Shown here: in pieces, positions 45,954 through 56,143 of the stretch
How the letters are laid out: every line of letters begins with the position of its first letter
How positions within the stretch are numbered: the first letter of the stretch is position 1
NCBI GenBank assembly: GCA_902554655.1
Contig: CACDPE010000001.1
Coordinates: 1-64,000 of the forward strand
Length of the DNA: 64,000 nt
Reading direction: 5' to 3'
Source of the DNA: an uncultured Bacteroidota bacterium
GTDB lineage: Bacteria > Bacteroidota > Bacteroidia > Flavobacteriales > Flavobacteriaceae
Program-made: the position numbers and the translations under genes
The notes under the pieces: generated by a model
The model's database searches: none
What the model was told of the DNA's origin: nothing
Seen by the model: only the letters and a program-made list of their open reading frames with translations

Positions 45954-48362
45954 ATGAATTTCGATCCGATATTTATTCCAGTAGCCCTTTCAATTTTAGG
46001 TTTAATTTATATGTTTTTTAAAGCTAAATGGGTTAAAAAACAAGATCCAGGAAATGAAAAAATGGTTTCAATAAGTGCTGCTATAAAAAATGGTGCTTTA
46101 GCATTTCTCAATGCTGAGTATAAGTTGCTTCTATTTTTTGTTTTTGGAGCATCAATTGCACTATTTGTTATTTCAACAATGGTTGAAACTACAAGTTGGT
46201 TAATAATTCCAGCTTTTATTGTAGGTGCAATTTTTTCTGGATTAGCGGGCAATATTGGTATGCGAATAGCTACTGATGCCAATTCAAGAACTACTCAAGC
46301 CGCAAGAACTAGTTTACCGAAAGCTTTAAATGTAGCTTTCGGCGGAGGTACAGTCATGGGTCTAGGTGTAGCTGGTTTGGCTGTTTTTGGTTTGAGTTTA
46401 TTCTTTATATTTTTTATTAATTACTTCATTACCGATGGAGGAGACTTTTATAATGAAATGACTATTGTGCTTGAAGCCTTAGCAGGTTTTTCACTCGGTG
46501 CTGAATCAATTGCTCTTTTTGCAAGAGTAGGTGGAGGTATTTACACCAAAGCAGCTGATGTTGGGGCAGATCTTGTTGGAAAAGTTGAAGCAGGAATTCC
46601 TGAAGATGACCCAAGAAATCCAGCCACTATAGCTGATAATGTTGGGGATAATGTTGGTGATGTTGCTGGGATGGGAGCTGACCTTTTTGGTAGTTATGTA
46701 GCTACTGTTCTTGCATCAATGGTTCTAGGAAATTACATTATTAAGGATATGTCTGATGCTACTTCTCAACAATTTAATGATGCTTTTAATGGGATGGGCC
46801 CAATACTTCTTCCTCTTTTTATAGCAGGTATAGGAATAATTGCATCAATTATTGGGACATTATTTATTAAAATTAAAAATAATGATGCAAAGGAAGCTCA
46901 AGTACAATCATCTTTAAATACTGGCAACTTAATGTCTATTATAATCACTTTAGTTTCATGTTGGTTCTTAATTGATTGGTTATTGCCAGAAACAATAACT
47001 GGAATGAAATTCTTTGGAGAGGGAACAAAAGATATTCCTAGTTTAAATATATTCTATTCAACAATTGTAGGCTTAGCAGTTGGTTATTTAATATCTCTAT
47101 TTACTGAATATTACACTGCATTGGGAAAAAAACCAGTTTTAAATATTGTAAGAAATTCATCTACAGGTGCAGCAACTAACATAATAGCAGGTTTAGCTAC
47201 TGGAATGAAATCAACTTTCTCTTCTGTTATTTTATTTGCATTAGCAATATGGGGTTCTTACGTTTTAGGTGGATTTTATGGTGTCGCAATTGCAGCCTCT
47301 GCTATGATGGCAACTACTGCGATGCAACTTGCAATTGATGCATTTGGTCCAATTTCTGACAATGCTGGTGGAGTTGCTGAAATGAGTGAGCTACCCAAAG
47401 AAGTTAGAGAAAGAACTGATATCTTAGATTCCGTTGGTAATACGACTGCCGCTACTGGAAAAGGTTTTGCAATTGCTTCTGCAGCACTAACAGCACTCGC
47501 TTTATTTGCTGCTTATGTTACTTTTACAGGTATTGATGGTATTAATATTTTTAAGGCCGATGTATTGGCTGCTCTATTTATTGGAGGAATGATTCCGGTA
47601 ATTTTTTCTGCATTAGCAATGGAATCAGTTGGTAAAGCTGCAATGAAAATGGTTGAGGAAGTTAGAAGACAATTTAAAGAAATTCCTGGTATCCTTGAAG
47701 GAAAAGCTAAGCCAGATTACGAAAAATGTGTAGAGATATCTACGAACGCTGCACTGAAGGAAATGCTTTTGCCAGGTTTAATTACAATTATTACCCCTGT
47801 TATTATTGGATTTTTAATAGGACCTGAGGCTCTTGGAAGCTATATGGCTGGAGTTGCTGTTTCAGGTGTCTTATGGGCAATTTTCCAGAACAATGCAGGC
47901 GGAGCGTGGGATAATGCAAAAAAATCATTTGAGGCTGGTGTTGAAATTAATGGAAAAATTGAAAAGAAAGGTTCTGATGCGCATAAAGCTGCTGTTACTG
48001 GAGACACTGTTGGAGATCCTTTTAAAGATACCTCTGGTCCATCAATGAATATTCTAATAAAATTAACTTGTTTAGTAGGATTGGTTATTGCTCCAATTCT
48101 TGGTGATCATGGATCAACTGTGGTTGATAAATTTGAAACAGAAAAAGAACTCATTGAAAAGAAGATGTTTATTGAAGTTAATGATGAAAATCCTGATGAA
48201 AGCTCTTTAACAATATACTCCAGAGTTGAAGAGAATGGACTTGTTACTGAGAACACTGAAAAATGTTATGGATCTAAAGCCGAGTTACTACTTAAAGCTG
48301 CTGAAATTACAGGCGATCAACATTCCAGTTCAGTATTAGAAATGATTTCTCAAAATGAGTAA
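45954..48362 (+). CDS. hppA: Ion-translocating membrane pyrophosphatase
   Basis: Couples pyrophosphate hydrolysis to H+ or Na+ export across the inner membrane. 802 residues, about 16 membrane helices. The catalytic stretch contains [16 protein letters not shown] and [19 protein letters not shown]; the second site has [16 protein letters not shown], and the third [25 protein letters not shown] (Ala, not Lys, after GNTTA) points to the K+-dependent class, many of which pump Na+. After the last helix there is an extra soluble tail of about 80 residues (from [11 protein letters not shown] to the end). Confidence 0.95.
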   Translation: MNFDPIFIPVALSILGLIYMFFKAKWVKKQDPGNEKMVSISAAIKNGALAFLNAEYKLLLFFVFGASIALFVISTMVETTSWLIIPAFIVGAIFSGLAGNIGMRIATDANSRTTQAARTSLPKALNVAFGGGTVMGLGVAGLAVFGLSLFFIFFINYFITDGGDFYNEMTIVLEALAGFSLGAESIALFARVGGGIYTKAADVGADLVGKVEAGIPEDDPRNPATIADNVGDNVGDVAGMGADLFGSYVATVLASMVLGNYIIKDMSDATSQQFNDAFNGMGPILLPLFIAGIGIIASIIGTLFIKIKNNDAKEAQVQSSLNTGNLMSIIITLVSCWFLIDWLLPETITGMKFFGEGTKDIPSLNIFYSTIVGLAVGYLISLFTEYYTALGKKPVLNIVRNSSTGAATNIIAGLATGMKSTFSSVILFALAIWGSYVLGGFYGVAIAASAMMATTAMQLAIDAFGPISDNAGGVAEMSELPKEVRERTDILDSVGNTTAATGKGFAIASAALTALALFAAYVTFTGIDGINIFKADVLAALFIGGMIPVIFSALAMESVGKAAMKMVEEVRRQFKEIPGILEGKAKPDYEKCVEISTNAALKEMLLPGLITIITPVIIGFLIGPEALGSYMAGVAVSGVLWAIFQNNAGGAWDNAKKSFEAGVEINGKIEKKGSDAHKAAVTGDTVGDPFKDTSGPSMNILIKLTCLVGLVIAPILGDHGSTVVDKFETEKELIEKKMFIEVNDENPDESSLTIYSRVEENGLVTENTEKCYGSKAELLLKAAEITGDQHSSSVLEMISQNE

Positions 48363-48371
48363 ATTGATTCT

Positions 48372-48977
48372 TTATGAGAGTTTAGAATCTATTTTTTTAG
48401 TTATCAGGGAAAAATCTTTATTATTTTCAACAAAATCTATATTATCAACCTCAATTACAAGCAGGTTACTTTTATCATAGCTTTGAATCCAGGCTTCATA
48501 TCTTTCATTTAGTCTACTTAGATACTCAATGCTAATTGAGTTTTCATAGTCTCTTCCTCTTTTGTGTATCTGATCAACTAAGTTAGGAATACCACTTCTT
48601 AGATATATTAATAAATCAGGATCCTTAACAAATGAGTTAAGTGTATTAAAAATTGATTGATAATTTTCAAAATCTCGATTAGTCATCAATCCCATTGATT
48701 GTAAGTTTGGAGCAAATATGTAGGCATCTTCATATATAGTTCTATCTTGAATTGTATTTTTTCCATTATTTGAGCATTCAAGCATCTGGTTAAATCTACT
48801 GTTCAAGAAATATATTTGAAGATTGAATGACCATCTTTCCATCCTTTCATAGAAATCATCTAAGTATGGGTTTTTTAAAACATCTTCATAATGTGGTTCC
48901 CATTTATAATGTTTAGCAAGCATCTCAGTGAGAGTAGTTTTTCCAGCTCCGATATTTCCTGCTATAGCTATGTGCAT
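48372..48977 (-). CDS. Deoxynucleoside kinase
   Basis: Salvage kinase of 201 residues that phosphorylates deoxynucleosides. P-loop IAGNIGAGKTTLTEML at residues 4-19, the substrate-site Glu in HYEDVLKNPYL, ERWSFNLQIYFLNSRF, and the DRTIYED (DRS-like) catalytic motif, followed by the LID region KRGRDYE. With the nucleoside transporter and thyA in the same region, deoxynucleoside recycling seems supported. Faces hppA with a 9-bp gap. Confidence 0.92.
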   Translation of the reverse strand: MHIAIAGNIGAGKTTLTEMLAKHYKWEPHYEDVLKNPYLDDFYERMERWSFNLQIYFLNSRFNQMLECSNNGKNTIQDRTIYEDAYIFAPNLQSMGLMTNRDFENYQSIFNTLNSFVKDPDLLIYLRSGIPNLVDQIHKRGRDYENSISIEYLSRLNERYEAWIQSYDKSNLLVIEVDNIDFVENNKDFSLITKKIDSKLS

Positions 48978-49077
48978 GGTTTTTGATACTCAAACTAAAG
49001 TATGATATTTTGAAAAATTTTTCAAAAAAAATTAAACTTTTTATAACTAACCAAGTCTAAAATTATAAGTAATCATT

Positions 49078-49899
49078 ATGAAAAAATTATTTTTATTATT
49101 AATATTTATTTCTTCACTGAGTTTTTCTCAAGAATTTCAAGGAAAAGCTTTTTATATGTCAAAAATTAATGTAGACAAATCATGGATGGATAATCCTAGA
49201 TTTGCTAGTCGAAGGGGATACATGGAGGAAATGATTAAGAAAAACACTGAAAAAAATTACATTCTTGAATTCACCTCAACTGAATCTACTTACTCTGAAA
49301 GAGATAAAATTGATCTTGGTGAGTCTGGTGGATATAATTGGATGGCAAACTACATAGGTGATAACATTGGAAAGTTATATAAGAATATTCAAGAAAAAAT
49401 TGCTATAAATGAAACAGAAATGATGGGTAGATTTTTTCTCATTACAGATCCTCTTGAAACATCTAAGTGGAAAATGACTGGTGAATCAAAAAAAATTGGT
49501 CAATATACTTGTTTTAAAGCTGTATATGAAAAGGAAGTTCAGGAAAGAGTATTCAGTTTTGGATCTCAAAATCAAAATCAAAATCAAAATAATGTAAAAA
49601 CTAAGATGGTGGAAGTTTCTGCCTGGTTTACACCTGATATTCCAGTTTCTACTGGACCATCATGGTATCAAGGATTACCAGGGTTAATTCTTGAAGTAAA
49701 TGATGATAATACTACAATTTTGTGCACTAAAATTGTAATGAACCCTAGTGAAAAATCAAAAATCAAAAGACCTAAAAGAGGAAAAGTTATTAGTAATAAT
49801 GATTTTCTTGTTTTACAAGACCAAAAAAGACAAGAAGCAAGAGAGATGTGGCAAAAAATGAGAAGATCTGGAGGTAATCGATCATTTGCTAGAAACTAA
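49078..49899 (+). CDS. GLPGLI family exported protein
   Basis: A 273-residue Bacteroidota-specific protein with signal peptide (to about LSFSQ) and the name-giving motif YQGLPGLILEVND near residue 205; SAWFTPDIPVSTGPSWY precedes it. GLPGLI proteins are usually encoded next to a CarboxypepD-reg outer-membrane barrel, as here (10-bp gap). Function unknown. It includes a QN repeat from a hexanucleotide array. Confidence 0.93.
   Translation: MKKLFLLLIFISSLSFSQEFQGKAFYMSKINVDKSWMDNPRFASRRGYMEEMIKKNTEKNYILEFTSTESTYSERDKIDLGESGGYNWMANYIGDNIGKLYKNIQEKIAINETEMMGRFFLITDPLETSKWKMTGESKKIGQYTCFKAVYEKEVQERVFSFGSQNQNQNQNNVKTKMVEVSAWFTPDIPVSTGPSWYQGLPGLILEVNDDNTTILCTKIVMNPSEKSKIKRPKRGKVISNNDFLVLQDQKRQEAREMWQKMRRSGGNRSFARN
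49566..49589 (+). repeat. Hexanucleotide tandem repeat inside the GLPGLI gene
   Basis: Four perfect copies of TCAAAA, translated in the gene frame as alternating Gln and Asn. The six-base unit means that copy-number changes would keep the reading frame. Confidence 0.95.
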
Positions 49900-49909
49900 T
49901 ATAACATTA

Positions 49910-52679
49910 ATGAAAAGAGTATTTTTATTATTATTTCCACTATTTATATATTCACAATCCAGTATTAGTGGAAAAATAACAGACATTGATGGAAATTCAA
50001 TTATGGGAGCTAATATCATTGCTGTTAATAACGAAACTAATGTATTAGATGGTTTTGGTATTTCCAATGAAAATGGTTTTTATAGCCTGAATCTAAAAAA
50101 TGACACTGAATTTAATATTAAAGTTACATTTATTGGTTTTACACCTGTTGAGTTTAATTTAACTTTAAATCAAGATGTTACAAGAAATTTTGCTTTAGAG
50201 GAACAGGCCGAAGCTCTTGATGAAGTCGAAATTGTATACGAAATGCCTGTAACTATTAAAGGTGATACAATTGTTTACAGTGCAGATGCCTTCAATACTG
50301 GAACTGAAAAAAAACTTGCTGATGTTCTCAAAAATATGCCGGGTATAGAGGTTAATGATGATGGTGAGATTGAGGTAGAAGGACAGGTGGTTAGAAAAGT
50401 TCAAATTGAAGGAAAAGATTTTTTTGATGGTGACTCAAAATTGGCAACTCAAAATTTACCTGCTAAGGCCGTTGGTAAAGTAGAAGTTTTAAGAAATTTT
50501 ACTGAAAACAATCAGCTAAGAGATGTAACAAATAATGAAGATAATTTTGCGCTAAATATTAGGTTAAAAGATGGTCAAGATAAATTTTGGTTTGGAGAGA
50601 TAACCGCTGGTACAGGGCCAGATGATATTCATTTAATAGCGCCTAAAGTATTTTATTATTCAAAAAATTTTAACTTTTCTGTAATTGGAAATTCAAATGA
50701 TATTGGACAACCACCACTTTCAAGAAGAGATTTTTACAGATTTGGAGGTGGATTTAATAATTTAAATGCTAGAACTGGGACATCTATTAATATTAGCTCA
50801 GATATAGGTGGAATTAGTAATTTACAAAATAATAGAGCTAAATCAATTGAATCTGAATTACTTGCTACTAATTTTTCTGTATCAAATGAAAAAGGATTAG
50901 AAATTAGTGGTTTTACTATTTTCTCTTCAAACATTAATGAGATTGAAGAGAATATTAGCAGAACATATTTTACTAATAATGTTGTTGAAAACACTGGTAG
51001 AAATGTTCTTCAAAAAAATGAACTAGAGTTGTATAAATTTTCACTCGAATATGAACCAAGTGATATTTTACAACTAGAATATAATATATTATTAAATCAG
51101 AGTAATCAAGATGAAAACACTGATCTTACTTCAATGTATGGAAGAGGATTGAATCGTGTTAATGAAACGCTTGATATTGGAAGAGTACAAACACCATACT
51201 CTTTAAATCAAGAGTTAAAATTATATTATACAGCTGGTGAAAAAAATATTTTTTCACTTGAAGCTCAACACTTAGATCAAGAAGAAGATCCTATTGGTAA
51301 ATCTGTAAGGGAATTTAATCCTTTTTCGAGCTTGATAAATTTCGACTCAAATCAATCAAATTATAATACAACCCAAACTAGAAATATAAATACTAAGAAA
51401 TTTGAGACAAAATTCGACTATTATTATTTGATTAATGATCAATCTAATATTAACATTACCCTTGGAATAACAGATGTGAATCAAATTTATGCTTCTGATT
51501 TTTTTTCAAACTTTGGATAATGGTCAAATCAAAAATTTTAGTGATCAAGCTTATGTTAATGATGTTGATTTTAATTTCACAGATACATATATTGCACTTA
51601 AGTACAGACTAAAAACCGGTATTTTCACATTTGATCCTGGTTTAACTTTGCACTCGTACAATACAAATAATAATCAATATGGTGATTATTTTGAATCAAA
51701 AATTAGTGATGTAAGACCAGATTTTAGATTGAATTTACAATTTAAAAAAACAGAAAGTTTAAGATTAACATATAGAGAAACAACTCAATTTACTGATGTG
51801 AATAATCTTGCTAAGGCTTATGTTTTTAACAGTTACAACAGTTTATTTCAGGGAGAGCCTGAATTAGAAACATCTAAGGTTATTAATTACAATCTTAATT
51901 ACAGAAGCATTAATCAATTTACATTTACAAATGTTTTTGCTGGAGCTAATTATTCAAAAAGATCCAATTCAATTCAATCTCGAACAACTTTGGTTGGTGT
52001 AAACCAAGTTAGAAAGCCAGTTAACTCAAGTTTTCCGAGAGAATCATATTCTTTATATGGTCGTATTGATAAAAGAACTAAAAATCTAAAAGGTGAGATT
52101 GGTGTAAATTATAACTTTAGTGAATTCAATAATATTGTTAATAATCAAATAAGTAAGACTGAAAATTTAGGCCAAAATTATACAATTAGTTTAGCGACAA
52201 ATTTTAGAGACAAACCAAACGTAGAAGTTGGATATAGATATAATATAAATAAATACAACAATAGTGTTAGTTCTGTAGAGAATATTTTCTACAGGGAAAC
52301 ACCTTATGTAAGGGTTGATGCTTACTTTGGGAAAGGTTTTGTTTTTAATTCAGAGTATAGTTACAACTACTATAAAAATCAAGATGAGGTATTAAATAAC
52401 TTTAGATTTTGGGATGCAGATTTATCATTTGAAAAAGAAGGCTCGAAGTGGGAATATAGTATTGGAGTAACAAATATTTTGAATGATCAATCAATTAACA
52501 GAGACTCTGCTACAAACTTATCCTCTCAAACAAGGATGTATTTAATTCAGCCTAGATATATTTTATTTAAATTAAAATATGATTTGACTGCATTTGGAGG
52601 TGGAAAAAAATCTGATAACAAAAAATCAGATACTGGATCACTACCCAGAGGAAATAGAGGTGGAGGTAAGCTCAAATAA
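49910..52679 (+). pseudogene. CarboxypepD-reg outer-membrane barrel receptor, frame-disrupted
   Basis: Two ORFs (to 51520, and from within 51489-52679) form one protein. The first has a signal peptide (MKRVFLLLFPLFIYSQ), a carboxypeptidase-regulatory-like domain (SISGKITDIDGNSIMGANII), a plug-like section (KKLADVLKNMPGIEVNDDG) and the first barrel strands; the second supplies the remaining strands to LPRGNRGGGKLK. The frame breaks at a run of eight T (51499-51506); with seven T the protein would be a continuous 922 residues. This is the usual GLPGLI partner (OMP_b-brl_3 type). It may be a sequencing or assembly error, a phase-variable off state or real decay. Start ATG 49910; the 49886 start overlaps the GLPGLI gene. 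Confidence 0.85.
51499..51506 (+). repeat. T8 homopolymer at the receptor frame break
   Basis: Eight consecutive T between TCTGA and CAAAC. Seven T would restore the frame (ASDFFQTLDNGQ instead of ASDFFSNFG-stop). Confidence 0.9.
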
Positions 52680-52703
52680 GTAAATTTATTTATAATTTTG
52701 AAT

Positions 52704-53726
52704 GTGCTACTCAGGTTTTTCAAAATTATTTTTTTATTTTTTTCTCCTTTATTATTTTCTCAAAACGCACTTGAAAATTTTTTACTTGCATCAAAAGATG
52801 ATACCCAAAAGTTGTTTGGAAACTATTTAAAACCTGCATTAAAGGGTTCATTATATTTAATGAATTCTGGTTGGTATTCTACTGCAAAAGTTCATAAGAA
52901 GCTGGGCTTTGATTTAACAATTTCCTTGAACTCTATTATAGTTCCTCAAGGGGATAAATCGTTTGATATTTCAAATTTTAAATTAATTAAATCTGAAGTA
53001 AATAAGTTGCCTTCAATATTTGGTGATTCAAAAAATGAGGAACTAAATGTTATAATTCCTAAAAGTGATTTACATCCGCAACTTAAAGCAACATTTTTTT
53101 CACCAGCCGGTATTAAAGATCAGCTTCCATTAGGAATTGTTTCATCACCATCAATTCAAGCCTCGATTGGTTTACCTTTTAAATCTGAAATTACATTAAG
53201 ATATTTACCGGAGTACAACAGAAACAGAGTTTACTTCTCAAATTATGGTGTTGGATTTAAACATGATATTTTACAATATTTAACTTTTTTGAAAAAAACT
53301 CCTGCTCTAAACGTATCTGCTTTTGGTGCTTATTCATTTATGAAAATAAATTATGATATTCAATCATCAAACAAGTTTAGAGGCATTAATCAAATTGCAG
53401 AATTTGATATTAATAATTATAAATTTCAGATTTTAAGTTCCTTCGATCTAAAAATTTTTGAGTTTTATGGAGGCATTGGTATTTCAGGTGGAAAATCTTC
53501 TTTTTCAATTAGTGGGGAATACGAGTTAAACTATGTAGTGGATGGTGATTCTAATACTAAATTTCCAATTAATATTTCTGATCCAGTTGAAATTAATTAT
53601 TCTATACATGAACTTATTAAGAATCTTGGACTTAAATTTAAATTTCTTTTTTTTCATGCCTTTATTGACTATACATTTCAAGAGTACGATGTAGTGACAA
53701 TAGGAACATCAATAAATTTTAGATAA
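52704..53726 (+). CDS. Exported barrel-like protein, DUF6588-type
   Basis: An exported protein of about 340 residues: hydrophobic start (LLRFFKIIFLFFSPLLFSQ), then a globular region and barrel-like strands (ATFFSPAGIKDQLPLGIV, LPFKSEITLRYLPE, IGTSINFR at the C-terminus). Resembles DUF6588 outer-membrane proteins of Bacteroidota; function unknown. There is no in-frame ATG near the signal peptide. GTG 52704 or TTG 52698 must serve; the ATG at 52702 is in another frame. Confidence 0.7.
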   Translation: MLLRFFKIIFLFFSPLLFSQNALENFLLASKDDTQKLFGNYLKPALKGSLYLMNSGWYSTAKVHKKLGFDLTISLNSIIVPQGDKSFDISNFKLIKSEVNKLPSIFGDSKNEELNVIIPKSDLHPQLKATFFSPAGIKDQLPLGIVSSPSIQASIGLPFKSEITLRYLPEYNRNRVYFSNYGVGFKHDILQYLTFLKKTPALNVSAFGAYSFMKINYDIQSSNKFRGINQIAEFDINNYKFQILSSFDLKIFEFYGGIGISGGKSSFSISGEYELNYVVDGDSNTKFPINISDPVEINYSIHELIKNLGLKFKFLFFHAFIDYTFQEYDVVTIGTSINFR

Positions 53727-53728
53727 AA

Positions 53729-53760
53729 TTTGTTTTTCAATTTTTTTTTCACAAAATTTG
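53729..53760 (+). promoter_or_regulatory. Possible metY promoter
   Basis: TTTG (53729-53732) lies 20 bases before AAAATTTG (53753-53760), one mismatch from TAnnTTTG. It would start transcription just before the riboswitch. Suggestive only. Confidence 0.35.
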
Positions 53761-53773
53761 TTAAATATTCAAT

Positions 53774-53824
53774 AGAGGATCGATTTGACTGATTGCAACC
53801 TCATAAAAAAAGTGCTAAAGCAGA
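53774..53824 (+). ncRNA. SAM-II riboswitch
   Basis: A compact S-adenosylmethionine-binding pseudoknot upstream of metY. The element reads GAGG (P1 5' strand), then GATTTGACTG, ATTGCAA, CCTC (P1 3' strand), an A-rich linker and GTGCTAAAGCAG. The order stem - GATTT - TTGCAA - stem - TAAA-rich linker - GCTAAAGC follows the SAM-II pattern as I know it, and metY is a standard SAM-II target. The 5' side has about two extra bases between P1 and GATTTG. The ORF track reads this region as an N-terminal extension of metY, which I reject. About 60 bases separate it from the metY ATG, without an obvious T-run terminator. Confidence 0.82.
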
Positions 53825-53883
53825 AGCTTTTCACCCAGTTCAGTTTTGTCAAATCACCCTCTTATAAAATAAATTTTAATACT

Positions 53884-55179
53884 ATGGGAAACCAAAAACT
53901 TTCAACTAAAGCTCTTCATGCAGGGCATGATACAAGCTTAACACAGGGAACAAGAGCTGTTCCTCTCTATCAATCAACATCATATGTTTTTAATAATGCC
54001 GAACATGCTGCAAACCTTTTTGCCTTGGCTGAACCTGGCTACATTTATACGAGGTTAAATAACCCAACAAATGATGTTTTAGAACAAAGACTAGCCTCGC
54101 TTGAGGGTGGAATTGGAGCAGTTGTTACAGCAGGTGGAACTGCAGCAATTTCAACTACACTTTTGACATTGCTTAGATCTGGTGATCATATTGTAGCTTC
54201 AAATAGTTTATATGGCGGAACGTATAATCTTTTGAATGTAACACTCCCTAGGCTAGGTATTACGACTACATTCGTCGATCCTTCAAATCCAGAAAATTTT
54301 GCTGAAGCTGTTCAAGAAAATACAAGAGCTTTCTTTGCAGAATCTTTGGGTAATCCTAAACTAGATGTTTTAGATTTATCTGAAATATCAAAGAGAGCTA
54401 AAGCTGCAAAAGTTCCTTTCATAGTTGATAATACAGTTGCCACTCCCGCTCTACTTAGACCTATTGAGCATGGTGCTGATATTGTCATACATTCTTTGAC
54501 AAAATATATCAATGGTAATGGAACCGCTCTTGGTGGTGTAATAATTGATGCTGGAAAATTTGACTGGTCTAACGGAAAATTCCCTGAGTTTACAGAGCCT
54601 TCAGCAGGTTACCACGGGTTAGTCTATCATGATGTATTAGCTGAGGCTTCATTTATTGCAAAAGCAAGAATAGAAGGATTAAGAGATTTGGGTGCAGCCC
54701 TCAGTCCATTTAATGCTTTTCAAATTTTGCAAGGCTTAGAAACTTTGGATGTAAGAATGAAGAGGCACAGTGAAAATGCTTTAAGTTTATCCAAATGGTT
54801 AGAGTCAAAGGAAGAAGTAACCTGGGTTAATTATCCTGGATTAAAGAGCAGTAAATATAAAAGTCTTTCCGATAAATACTTACCAAATGGTCAAAGTGGA
54901 ATTGTCACTTTTGGAGTAAAAGGTGGTTATGAAAGTGCTAAGACAGTTGCTGATAAAACCCAAATATTCTCTTTACTTGCAAATATTGGAGATTCTAAAT
55001 CTTTGATTATTCACCCAGCTAGTACAACTCATCAACAATTGAATGATGAGCAACAAGAAACGACGGGAGTAACTAAAGATCTTATTAGGCTTTCAGTTGG
55101 GTTGGAAGACATAGATGATTTAAAAGGAGATTTAGAATTTGCATTTTCACAAATAGATTCTAAGGTTCTAACTTCATAA
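53884..55179 (+). CDS. metY: O-acetylhomoserine sulfhydrylase
   Basis: Makes homocysteine from O-acetylhomoserine and sulfide on the methionine route. A Cys/Met-metabolism PLP enzyme of 431 residues: STKALHAGHDTSLTQGTRAVPLYQSTSY, RLNNPTNDVLEQRLASLEGG, and the PLP-Lys motif IVIHSLTKYINGNG. The supplied ORF starts at a TTG at 53785 inside the riboswitch; ATG 53884 (MGNQKLSTKALHAG) is the true start. metX follows directly, so both are under the riboswitch. Confidence 0.95.
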   Translation: MGNQKLSTKALHAGHDTSLTQGTRAVPLYQSTSYVFNNAEHAANLFALAEPGYIYTRLNNPTNDVLEQRLASLEGGIGAVVTAGGTAAISTTLLTLLRSGDHIVASNSLYGGTYNLLNVTLPRLGITTTFVDPSNPENFAEAVQENTRAFFAESLGNPKLDVLDLSEISKRAKAAKVPFIVDNTVATPALLRPIEHGADIVIHSLTKYINGNGTALGGVIIDAGKFDWSNGKFPEFTEPSAGYHGLVYHDVLAEASFIAKARIEGLRDLGAALSPFNAFQILQGLETLDVRMKRHSENALSLSKWLESKEEVTWVNYPGLKSSKYKSLSDKYLPNGQSGIVTFGVKGGYESAKTVADKTQIFSLLANIGDSKSLIIHPASTTHQQLNDEQQETTGVTKDLIRLSVGLEDIDDLKGDLEFAFSQIDSKVLTS

Positions 55180-56139
55180 ATGGAACATAACCTATCTTAC
55201 ATTAATGTAAGAGATGTAAAAATTTTTTCAGGTAGGAAGGTTGATTTTCAACTTTCCTACCAAATTTTTGGTAAAGATTATAAATCATACCCAGTTGTTG
55301 TAATAAATCACTCTCTCACAGGTAATTCAAATGTAACAGGAAAAGATGGATGGTGGAATAATCTAGTTGGGGATAACAAATTAATTGATACTAAGAAATA
55401 TGCAGTATTGTCTTTTAATATTCCTGGTAATTGTTTTGGAAACGAATTAAATGATTTTATTGATGAATTAATCCTTGGTGATATTGCAAAAGTTTTTAAT
55501 AAAGCAATTCAACAATTAGGTATTTTTAAGGTACACACATTGATAGGAGGTTCGATAGGTGGTGGTTTAGTTTGGGAAATGGGTGTTTTGGAACCTGATC
55601 TTTTTGAGAACCTCGTTCCAATTGCAGCGGATTATAAATCTTCAGACTGGTTGATAGCAAATACTCATCTTCAATCAAAATTATTAGAAAATTCATCTGA
55701 TCCCATATTTGATGCAAGACTTCACGCAATGCTTACTTACAGAAATCCTATATCACTTAATAATAGATTTAAAAATCAATATGATGGTAAAGTTAGAAAG
55801 GTTAAAAATTGGTTGGATTTTCATGGAGAAACTCTAAAAAATAGATTTAATTTGGATGCATACAAAACCATGAATAGATTTCTTTCTTCAATAGATGTTG
55901 AGTCTTATTCTAATTCTAGTATTGATAAATTGATCAATAAGGTAAATAGTAATATATATATTCTATCTATTGACTCGGATTTACTTTTTACAGATAATGA
56001 ACAGAGAAATATTTATAAAAAAATAAGTTTAATTAAACAAAATATTTACTACTTTCAAATTAAATCAGATCACGGTCACGACGCTTTTTTCATTGAATAT
56101 GATCAAATTAATAATTTTTTAAAAGATTGCTTTTTGTAA
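55180..56139 (+). CDS. metX: MetX-like homoserine O-acetyltransferase
   Basis: Provides O-acetylhomoserine for MetY. An alpha/beta-hydrolase-fold protein of 319 residues with oxyanion segment NHSLTGNSN, nucleophile Ser in IGGSIGGGLVWEMG (near residue 127), Asp in SIDSDLLF and His in SDHGHDAFF. The starting base follows the metY stop directly. Somewhat shorter than classical MetX, but the motifs and linkage support the call. A serine acetyl- or succinyl-transferase role is not excluded. Confidence 0.88.
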   Translation: MEHNLSYINVRDVKIFSGRKVDFQLSYQIFGKDYKSYPVVVINHSLTGNSNVTGKDGWWNNLVGDNKLIDTKKYAVLSFNIPGNCFGNELNDFIDELILGDIAKVFNKAIQQLGIFKVHTLIGGSIGGGLVWEMGVLEPDLFENLVPIAADYKSSDWLIANTHLQSKLLENSSDPIFDARLHAMLTYRNPISLNNRFKNQYDGKVRKVKNWLDFHGETLKNRFNLDAYKTMNRFLSSIDVESYSNSSIDKLINKVNSNIYILSIDSDLLFTDNEQRNIYKKISLIKQNIYYFQIKSDHGHDAFFIEYDQINNFLKDCFL

Positions 56140-56143
56140 TTTA

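Noticed and set aside
52702-52710. ATG near the start of the DUF6588-type gene
   Set aside because: Out of frame; reading from it gives no signal peptide or homology.
53785-53883. 33-residue N-terminal extension of metY in the ORF track
   Set aside because: It begins at a TTG inside the SAM-II riboswitch and has no homology to the family; MGNQKLSTKALHAG at 53884 is the normal start.
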